This document shows positions 1-9,118 of a stretch of 64,000 nt of DNA, one piece after another. Position 1 is the stretch's first letter; each line of letters opens with the position of its first letter. The notes beneath the pieces were generated by a model. The model was not told where the DNA came from. It searched no databases and saw nothing but the letters and a program-made list of their open reading frames with translations. This DNA is from Whalleya microplaca (lineage: Eukaryota > Ascomycota > Sordariomycetes > Xylariales > Xylariaceae): NCBI GenBank assembly GCA_022497155.1, contig MU385710.1:806001-870000 (forward strand), given 5' to 3'. The position numbers were made by a program, and so were the translations under genes.

Positions 1-2153
1 TGCATCCTCCAGATCCTTCAAGATTCGCCCATCACACCTGCCTTATAAAACTCCCTGGAGGCCTTGTCAATCTAGAGTGAAGTGTTTAAGTGGTAATGCA
101 TATTTGTGGATCAAGGTATATGCCGACTCCGTCAATATCGTACAGATTGGCAATACTATCATCTCAACGCCGTTACAATACCCCCATGGTCCGCATAAGC
201 TATGTAATCTTACTACCAGGACCTAGTTCAAATCAGTTATCATATAAGTACTTTGCAAATCCTACTATTCTGGGCCAATAGTCGCCTAAGCCAGAAAAGG
301 GGCTATGTGCGTGGTCACACGCGGCTTGGCTTCTGATGTAGGTAATGAGCATTTGCAGGCAAATTTACTACGGACATGGATCAAGTAGCAAGGTTGAGAT
401 AATCAGGCCTCAAACCAGGCCCGTTAGAACACATAGTTCATGGATAATATTGACCCAAGGATTCAATAGCTATGCGTCCCGGCTGGACAGAAGGTCGGGA
501 CTTGTCACAAAACTGCCATATGATCACGTACAGGCCAGAAAGCTTCGTGAGCATTGCATAGGCCATGGTAATTGGAAGAGGGTATCTCGCCAAAGTGGAA
601 CGGAGTTTGGCACGAATCACCTCTGCAACTCAAGGTATACGAGTAACGTACCTACCATATAATCACGTTCATTTTATCTAAGGCTATATTAGAAGTTTTT
701 TTTTTTGCGGTATTTCAACTGGCTAATCATTTGCAGAAGACTTCCTAGACTGAACTTCGCAAATTCTGAGGACGAATATTAGCATATCTAGAGTCAGCAT
801 TGGGTTCATAAAGTCGCTCCTTTACCAAGACAAAATCGTCTTGTGTAAACATCGGACAATTTTCTTGATTTCTTTCATATGAAGGTGGGTGTGCAGTTTC
901 TTCAGGGTAGTTGTTGTGAATGAAATATCATGAGGTCAAATAGCCAGGAAGAATATAAAACCAAGGGTTGTGTGGTAAGATGAAGTGCTCTTGATGGACA
1001 GAGCCTCCGTATCGAGTTAAAACTGATGATCATCAAGACTTGGCTGAAAACCTCGTCATGCGGGGGAAAGTCGATGTCGCCAATACACCCGAGCTAACGA
1101 TCTGCAGCTGCGGCAGTGACAGCCTACATACAACCCAATGTCTTTGAATTGCTGTCACTCAAGTTTGACCCAATTTTGTACGACATGGGTATAGTAATGT
1201 ATACAATCTGTTCTAGGCCATATTTCTCATGGCAACTTGTCTTGGTTCAACTGTACTCTCTGTTACATACGCATAGCTACTGTATAAGAACTAAAGAACA
1301 TCCAAAACTATGTATTAGGGACAAAAAATTTAGAAATCTTTTATAAATACAATGCAGTATATATATTAGCTCTGAGCATATCATCTGCCCATAGATATTT
1401 CGAGTTCAGTACAATCATCATCCTGCTAAGCATCATTATATGATCAAATTAGACCAGAAAACAAAGGATACAAACTTTAGATATTTTCCCATTAGCTAGC
1501 ATTGGGCTGTAAAGTCGCAACGGATCGACCTATTCGATTAAGGGGATGCAGTGATATGGTTAGGTCTGAGTCGTGGATAAATTAATCGAATTCGTTACGC
1601 GTTTACGGAGACCTGCTGTTGATACCAATATTACCTAGGTATATGGAATCCAGGTGTCTGCAGTGCGTAGAAGCATATGTGGAAGAAATCCTGCAGGATC
1701 TTATAGCATCTGCTTTTGAATATTATACATTAATCCCTTTAAACCATAATTGTGTTTAAGTAACTTATGATGCTTATGGGCTAATCCTCAAATGTGAGTT
1801 ATAGCATGATATTCAACATGAGTGCTTTATCGAAGGTAGCAGCGGCAGAACTTGGATTATATGAAGCCAGTGGCGGCCATAAACTTGTAGTATAATAGAT
1901 TGACTATGCTTTCGCAGTTCTCACACTGCCCATAATCAGCCTAGCTTTAACGCGCCGACTCAAGCATCATCCCTATTCCTTCTGCTCTAAAATTTTCAGT
2001 TGGATCATCCCACATCCGTCCGAGCTCCTTTTATATTCGAGACTCGTAAATGTCCGCGTTGGATGTTCTTCAAATTCGTTCATACACGTCTACCTTTATG
2101 GTTTATATCCACTGTGCATCACTTCATCTTTAAGATCTTCTGATTCGTCTATC
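1..2153. other. gene-poor region upstream of the prenyltransferase
   Basis: No open frame here resembles a known protein; the short frames lack splice-linked continuations or motifs. One TACCTAGGTA palindrome lies at 1632-1641. The last 150 bases are pyrimidine-rich with a TTTTATATTC motif near 2029, a plausible core promoter for the gene starting at 2154. Confidence 0.6.
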
Positions 2154-3621
2154 ATGGCCCAAACACTTCATGGAGAAAATCCGACGCCGCATGCTTATCG
2201 TCTTCCATCTACCTTGGGCGAAATTTCAACAGAATCGGTAGAAAATGAATCACTTATATGTGATACCAGGGTTCCTCGTAGCCCCTATTGTCCAGTTGAC
2301 CTTTCGATCTGGCAACAAGTTGATTCAGAGCTTAAGAGTTTTAAAAATATGCACCATCGCTTTTGGTGGAGCCAACATACCGGAAAAGCTCTTGCCGTCC
2401 TCCTACACAATGCTGGATATCCTTCAGGATTACAGTATCGGGATTTAAAGTTCTTTGCTCAAGTCGTAGCTCCCAGTCTTGGTGTCTCCCAGACAATTGG
2501 AGGAGATAGATTAAATTGGCCAAGTTTCATGACTGATGATGGCACCCCTATTGAACTAAGTTGGGACTGGGGCACAAAGGATAATCCACCCATGATAAGG
2601 TATTCTATTGAACCGATTGGGCTACACGCAGGCACTCCACTCGATCTCGGCAACCAGATTGCTGGACCTGTATTCCATAAACAGCTGCTTCGCTCCTTAC
2701 CTTACATGAGGCTGGAATGGTTCTATTACTTTAAAGAGTTCTTCTGTGTCCACAACGGCGAAGATGCTGGTTTCGTGGAAGATCTGGAGGATCACAACAC
2801 CTCTATCTTCTACGCATTCGATTTATCAGCCGCAGCAACCACCGCCAAAGTGTACTTCTTTCCAAAGCTCAGAGCCAGAGCCCGCAATCAGTCAAACTTG
2901 GAGACACTCTCCCAGGCAATCCACGAGGCTCCATACAGTACAGAAGACAAATTGAAAGCTTGGTCCATATTCCATGACTTCTCTTCCGAGATAGGCAACG
3001 AAGCTCTGGAACACGAAATGCTTTCTATTGATTTCATTGATCCGCTGGAGTCTCGTCTCAAACTTTATTTCCGTTCTCGTGAAACCACTTTCAACTCCGT
3101 CATCAATATAATGACGCTTGGTGGCCGGATCAGAAATTCAAAAATATCCCAAGGACTCAGAGATCTTCGCTACCTCTGGAATGCCCTTTTTGAAGTCGAT
3201 ATCCCGCCTCACCAGCCATTGGGCGAGGTCAGCCACCGTACAGCAGGAATACTTTATAATGTTGAGTTCAAACTTGGAGATCAGTTTCCTGTTGCCAAGA
3301 TCTATTTACCTGTTCGACATTATTCAAGGAGCGATGAAGTAATAATACGAGCACTGGATGATTATTTCCAGTATCGTCATAGAGGAAAATACATGGTTGA
3401 TTACATTAAGACCATGAGTACACTCTTGCAAGTTTCTACCTTGAACCGCTTTACGAATGTTGAAACTAATTCGTTTTCATAGTTCTCCGGAGTTGTTGCG
3501 AGAACAATCAGGAGTACAAACTTACGTTGGATGTGCGATTCGGTCAGATGGCACACTTAGAGTGGTTTCTTATTTCAAGCCACAGAAACCCGAAATCTTG
3601 ATCAACACTGAAGGAAACTAG
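2154..3621 (+). CDS. DMATS-family aromatic (indole/tyrosine-type) prenyltransferase, 2 exons
   Basis: Enzymes of this family transfer a dimethylallyl (or longer) group to an aromatic ring, usually tryptophan or tyrosine derivatives, without the DDxxD motif of classical prenyltransferases. The model is 470 aa (2154-3427 joined to 3483-3621), the usual family size. Visible hallmarks: an N-terminal WW..TG.A motif (residues 71-78), TPIELSWDW with Glu134 at the position of the FgaPT2 catalytic Glu, the basic/tyrosine diphosphate shield K232-x-Y234, R302-x-K304-x-Y306 and K382-x-Y384, and a C-terminus with TYVGCAIRSDGTLRVVSYF. The last block is in another frame and is reached only through a GC-AG intron (donor GCAAGT at 3428, acceptor TAG at 3480-3482, branch CTAAT). 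The ATG at 2154 has a good context (CATCATGG). The neighbour downstream is an ammonia-lyase-like gene in the same direction. The exact substrate cannot be read from sequence. Confidence 0.9.
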
Positions 3622-4531
3622 CCAACATCTGTCTTCGATTTTTTTCTATTTTTTTTTTAAATTAGGCTGTTATTATAAGAATATTGAACTAGTTAGACTA
3701 ACCAGTAGATGCAATTACAAACGCCCCTTCATGAACACCTATGTATCCGTTATTTGAAGATTTGAAGGACAAGTCTAGGTGGCGTTTCAATTTTAAAGGA
3801 TAACATGCATGTAAACTCTCAAGCTGTTTTTATTTATCAGTGTTTTCCCTTCCTTGGGTGTGGTGTCAATACCACAGAAGACGGAATCCTTTATGCTTGT
3901 AACCCTTTTTTGTTCTTTTCAGTTGCGTAGCCCTCGACTTACATATGCACGTCGGTGTAACAGAAATCAGCAAGGTTGGGGGTCAAGATAAAAGGCAATC
4001 ATTTAGGTAAGTCCTATAATGTCATTGCATCCTGCCACTTCCCAAAGAACCAATCACCTTACAGGAGGTTCACCTTGCATCAACTTAGGGTAGCATCATA
4101 CCGTAGTAGTATGACTATACTACTCTAAAGTATATGTCGGATCTGATCGCCTTGAATTGTCTGCAAGTGTACCTAGTCTCATGTGGTCAAATAAGGAACT
4201 TTTGACAAAACCTTATGCCTGATCACCAAAATAACGCCAGAAGAACGCCGTGATTTCTGCATAGTAATTGCGCCGGATATGCGACACGTCATGGTACTTT
4301 TATTTTGCTAGGCTCATGTAACGACTGTGCTCTTACCAGAGATCATATACAGCGCCTCTGTATTTTTTCCCTTGGTGGTACCTGACTCTGTAAGCGAGCT
4401 GAATCTCCACCTACACATGTGTTAATTGGCGTGCAACAAGATCTGTCCGGTCCTACTACCACTAATAGCTCTTCCCAAGCTCACAAGCATCTGAGTGATT
4501 TCAACAAACTTATGTTCAGAAAAACATTATC
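3622..4531. other. intergenic region, prenyltransferase to lyase
   Basis: About 0.9 kb between two co-directional genes. No coding signal. It should contain the 3' end of the prenyltransferase transcript and the promoter of the lyase gene. A short upstream reading frame at its right end is listed separately. Confidence 0.6.
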
Positions 4532-4535
4532 ATGA
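4512..4535 (+). promoter_or_regulatory. candidate upstream ORF overlapping the lyase start codon
   Basis: An ATG at 4512 opens a 7-codon frame whose TGA (4533-4535) overlaps the ATG of the lyase (4532-4534) as ATGA. If 4512 lies in the transcript leader, it could reduce or couple initiation at 4532. The transcription start is unknown, so the role is inference. Confidence 0.35.
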
Positions 4536-6959
4536 ATCACAGTGAAGTAGTTCTCAGGGAGTGGCAATTATTAGAGGATTTGATTAAAGAAAAAGATTCG
4601 AACCCAATATCGCTCACCGGTCACACTTTAACAATTCCTCAGATTATATCGGTTGCACGGTTTGCCCCCCTCAAGTTGAAATTAGAACACCTCTAACTTA
4701 GAAGATACAGTCACAATGCACGTACGGATATCAGTCCATCTACTACTAAGGCCATGGAAAGCAGCCTTAACATGCTCGAGAAAAGACTTCAGAATGGAGA
4801 CGTGATCTATGGTACGGATCCACCACAGCGAAGCTTAATGTTTTAGTCTAATCTGTTGTTACTACAGGCGTGAATACAGGCTTCGGAGGAACTGCAGATG
4901 TCCGCACCAAAAAGTTCGTTGAACTTCAACAGGCACTTATCAGAGAACTCCACTATGGTATTCTTCCCTCCGGAGCAAGAGACCATCATACAGCAACGTT
5001 CGAAGAATCCATTAGTAGGCACCGCCATGATTTACTCCTTGACAGCGGTAGCGAATCCTCCTACTTGCCTTGGTCTTGGGCTCGTGCTGCTATACTCATT
5101 CGTATCAACTCCCTAATTACTGGATGCTCTGCCGTCAGACCAATTATAATCGACAGAATGCAAGACCTATTGATACATGACATCATACCAATGATTCCTC
5201 TCCGTGGCAGCATATCCGCATCTGGTGATCTTAGTCCCCTGTCGTATATCTGTGGCGCCATCCAAGGCAAACCTACCATCCGGGTACTATCCAGGGGCAG
5301 TCAGGATGTGTATGCAGACACGGCCTTCATCAATGCACGCCTATACCCAGTGACATTACAAGCAAAGGAGGGATTAGCTCTGACGAATGGCACAGCCATA
5401 GCGGCTGCTGCTGCCGCTCTTGCTCTTCATGACACTAATGGCTTAGCAGTTATGGCACAAGTTCTCACTGCCATGAGCGTTGAAGCTTTGACTGGGACTA
5501 CAGAGAGCTTTCATCCATTCTTTTCTGAAGTTCGACCTCATCCTGGCCAGGTGAGTTACTGGACCCTCATTGCCATGAAGTTTCTTCTTCTAGAGCAAAC
5601 TGACATTTAGGCAAGATAGAATCTGCCCGCAATATTTCCGCTTTTCTAGAAGGCTCCAAGCTCACCAAAGTGAATGATGGAACCGGCTATTCACTGCGGC
5701 AAGATAGGTATTCAGTCCGAACTGCACCACAGTGGTTCGGTCCTATCTTGGAAGATCTCGTCCTAGCCCACCAGCAAATTTCTATCGAGTGCAATTCTGC
5801 AACTGACAATCCTCTCGTGACTCCAGAGGGTGAGTTTCTACACGGTGGGAATTTTCAAGCCAAGGCAGTCACATCAGCCATGGAGAAAGTAAGACAGGGC
5901 ATACAGGGCATCGGTCGCATGCTCTTCTCCCAATGCACTGAAATCATAAATCCAGCGACGAGCAGAGGTCTTCCTCCCAACCTGATTGCCGAAGACCCAA
6001 GTATCTCCCTTATTTTCAAAGGCACAGACCTCAACATTGCTGCATTAACGGCCGAGCTTGGCTTTCTTGCCAACCCCGTAAATCATGTCCAGACAGCGGA
6101 AATGGGAAATCAATCCCTGAACTCTCTAGCTCTTATATCAGCTCGGTATACTCACACGGCTAATGAGGTTCTCTCACAGCTGATGGCCGCACATTTAATT
6201 GCTGCCTGTCAAGCGCTAGATCTTCGTGCTATGCACGTTCAGTTTCTAGAATTCTATCATGCCCATTTTTTTGAGCTCGTTGCCAAGCATTACACGACAG
6301 GCGAGCGGCCCAATCTGTCATCGGACCAGTCAAAGTCGCAGTTGGGCTCGCCAAACCTGTTGTCAAACCTATTATCAAATTCATCGAACGTCTCGTGCCT
6401 ATCATCGGACCCGTCCAACTTGCCAAATCCGCGATTAGATCCGCCAAGGGACGGCTCGAAGCCACTAGCCGTTGACGACCTCTCGGAATTGCTTTGGGTC
6501 CAACTGCTGAAATCTTTTGATGTGACAGCCAGCCTAGATGCTCAGCAACGATTCGTCGCGATTGCGAAGTCCCTGCGCTCGGTTCTATTAGACCACCCGA
6601 GCTTCAATGCGGCTCCCAAGTTCGTTCCTCAGCTAGAGAGCTTCACTGAGGCACTCGCTCTCTCGTTGAAAGATGCGTGGTGTGCACACCGGGATGCATA
6701 TCTCATACATGGCGATGCGAGTTCTGTGCTTGGCAAAGCGTCCAAAGGGGTATACACGTTTCTGCGCCATACGCTTAAGGTGCCTCTATTAGCTACATGG
6801 AATTTAAGGACGCCCAGGTCACACGAACTTGAAAACGGGCTTGGAGTACATGGGACGCAGGCGCCGACTGTGGGTTCGTATACAGGAGCTGTTTGTCGTG
6901 CTTTGAGAGACGGTACACTTGCAAAACTAGCTGTAGATATTTTGAAGGCTTGTATGTAG
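4532..6959 (+). CDS. MIO-type aromatic amino-acid ammonia-lyase-like protein (PAL/HAL family), 4 exons
   Basis: Family members eliminate ammonia from Phe, Tyr or His (or are aminomutases) using a self-formed MIO cofactor. Proposed exons 4532-4659, 4705-4811, 4868-5550 and 5616-6959 give 753 aa, close to eukaryotic PAL. Visible: an N-terminal SLTGHTLTIPQIISVAR block, the catalytic Tyr78 in YGVNTGFGG, the MIO triad Ala196-Ser197-Gly198 in ISASGDLSPLSY, HPGQ-IESARN across intron 3, and the NSATDNPLV and AEMGNQSLNSLALISAR helices. Two introns end at tandem AGs (TAGAAG; TAGGCAAG) where the second AG restores the frame. Odd points: Glu105-Leu106 occupies the position of the substrate-selectivity pair (Phe-Leu in parsley PAL, His-Leu in TAL), and a Ser/Asn/Leu/Pro-rich stretch at about 6300-6470 replaces an ordered loop. 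Its place beside a prenyltransferase suggests secondary metabolism rather than simple Phe catabolism. Confidence 0.88.
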
Positions 6960-7380
6960 AAGGTAGCAGCTTTGCGATTTGGCATCAAAGTATAGATGAT
7001 GTTGATTTCTGAAAATAAGATTTTAAGTTCCAGATCAGACCTAATGCTATATCTCACTACCTAGGTACGATCACATATATCTGGCATGAATTCCTACAAG
7101 TTTTTGACCTTTTATTTCCCATCAACGAATTAAGTTGTTGACAACTATCACTAGTAGTAAGTACAATAAGTGACATGTGGGATGGCAATAGGAAGGGTGT
7201 TAGTTATCCACAGGCTTAGGTTATGGGTTTATATAAGCCCGGGAGAAACTAAGCAGATACTCGTATATTTAGTATAAATGACAATGTCTGTATATGCATC
7301 CATATTATTTAACAATGTAATGCTAGCCCTCCCATTCTTTGTCTGTTGAACACTATTAAGGGAGACCCCCCTTAAAAGTC
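6960..7380. other. intergenic region between convergent genes
   Basis: Shared 3' flank of the lyase (+) and the Nudix gene (-). It holds one TACCTAGGTA palindrome (7058-7067); nothing else recognised. Confidence 0.6.
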
Positions 7381-8081
7381 TCAACCCATCTGTTTCTTCA
7401 GACGGAAAGCCTCATGGACTACATTCTCCTGTTGCTTGGTTGTGTATTTGAACTCAACGTTGCCGCATTTTCTGGCTTTAGCCTCTTCCTCGGTGACCCA
7501 TAGGAACGCCTTATGCTCGTTTGGGTCTAGCTGAACGTCATAGGCGTCCACCACAACCGCAAAGGAGTATTTGCACATGCGCAAGCCTCGGCGGGTGAGA
7601 AATACATCGCTATCGCCGACAATATTTACGATAGAGTTGAGGTGCAGCCGGCTCTCCTCCCACAGTTCGCGCGCGACAGCGTGCAGCAGTGATTCGTCGT
7701 CGAAGTCGCACGCCCCACCTGGTACTACACACAATCTGGAGTTAGCAAATAGCCTTTTCGGATAGTTCCATGGGATGACACAGCTCCCAAGACAAGCAAG
7801 AAGAGGAGAGAAAAGGCTCTAGGGTACGTACTTTCCCAGAGCAACGGCATCGAGTCGTGTGCTGCTCTCTGGAGGAGGAGAAGTTTATTGTCCGGGCTGA
7901 AAACGCAGGCACCGACAGCTATCCCATCAAATTCTGGGTGTGCATCGAGATATGCCCGTAGAGGATGCTTGAATGTAGCTACAGAGGGCGAGGATTCGAA
8001 TGTTGTTGGTGTATCTACCACAGATCCCAAGGAGGTGCCTGTCAACTCAGTCTTTTGTAGCATCTTGTGTGCAGACGGCAT
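7381..8081 (-). CDS. Nudix hydrolase, 2 exons
   Basis: A small Nudix-domain protein of 197 aa, expected to hydrolyse a nucleoside diphosphate linked to another moiety. Exon 1 is 8081-7832 and exon 2 is 7724-7381. The intron has a GTACGTA donor and a TAG acceptor, and splicing creates WE-I-PGGACDFDDE. The Nudix box runs from Gly87 to Leu110, with Arg102-Glu103 and the metal-binding Glu106-Glu107 present in RELWEES. The loop before the first Glu is one residue longer than the textbook G-x5-E, as I recall from other fungal members. The usual Gly after the EE pair is Arg109 here, which is unusual. No signal peptide is evident, so cytosolic. It converges on the lyase gene; a functional link is not shown. 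Confidence 0.9.
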
Positions 8082-9118
8082 GAGTAAGCAGATCGTGTAT
8101 GTGCTGTTGTTAACCTTCCAGCATTGGTTTAGTGACGAATTTGCTGGCTGCCACAGGTCAATAGGTATGCTTCAGAGCCAAAAGAACTAGATTGCGTTGT
8201 AAAGTTGTGCTCGGGGATGAGGGATGACAAAACTTGATAGAAAATTGAGCCAAAAAGACCCAAATATGACCAGTGAAAGCAAGGTGCAGCCATCCAGACT
8301 GGTAATGGTACATGTAAGCCAAATTGAAAACAAAGCCCTGGACATTTCCCCTGCAAATCTATTAGCTGCAGCTTAGCGTCCCTTAGAGAATTTGACTCAC
8401 TAGGTAGTCATTGATGCGACTGGAGAACGATAACCTTGCAACATTGTAGGTTAGGTAAAAGCCAACATTAAATTGAATGCAGAACTAGGGACTATAACAG
8501 TCTTGAAGTGATCTTGTACCTACCTACTTTTATATGATGTCCATGATGCTTCTAAGGAGTCCCCAAGACATCTCGATAACATAATAATGGAGCTAGATGC
8601 TACCACAGTTCAGTGGAGTCCGTGTCGGCTAAATACATACCTACTCTCTCATTCACTGTAGAACTGTCGGTTGTTAGAATAGATCTCCTGGTAGTGGAAT
8701 TCGCCTGGATATATACTTATTTCTACATATATTTGCTTAACGGATATGCACCCTCGCACCTGCCTTCCTACCTAGGTACATTTTGATACCTCAACCCTTC
8801 AAGTTGTTTGTTAGGTATTTCAGCTAGATAATGCTCTACTTCTGTTCTTTCCTTGGGTCTATTTACGGTTCATTTCTGACTCACAATAAGCATTGCCGCG
8901 CAACGAAATCACACAATAACCCAACCCGCAGAACTTTTCCCCTACAAATCCAGCCCGCAGACCTTCTCCCCTACAAATCCGACCCGCAGACCTACTCACC
9001 TATAACAGCAAATCCTTGGAACAACAGTATTTGCCTCCAATTTCTTCCCACCATAAACCTCTCGTCCCATTAGACCTGTATTCGAAGGCATAATTATTGT
9101 GCCCGAGTTATTCAGGCC
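8082..9118. other. intergenic region with 29-bp tandem repeat
   Basis: Divergent promoter region between the Nudix gene (-) and the DUF6604 gene (+). It contains a TACCTAGGTA palindrome (8769-8778) and the minisatellite listed next. No further gene seen. Confidence 0.55.
8925..9011. repeat. 29-bp minisatellite, about three copies
   Basis: Units start at 8925, 8954 and 8983 with CCCGCAGA. The first two are near-identical 29-mers ending in CTACAAATCC plus two bases; the third is diverged. The array lies about 110-195 bp before the DUF6604 start codon, so it may sit in its leader or promoter. Confidence 0.75.

Noticed and set aside
3432..3492. Frameshift or GT-AG splice (donor GTTTCT at 3432) as explanation for the broken prenyltransferase end
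   Set aside because: With the TAG at 3482 the phase is wrong, and the CGGAG at 3492 is a poor acceptor; the GC-AG intron at 3428-3482 fits phase, branch and protein family better.
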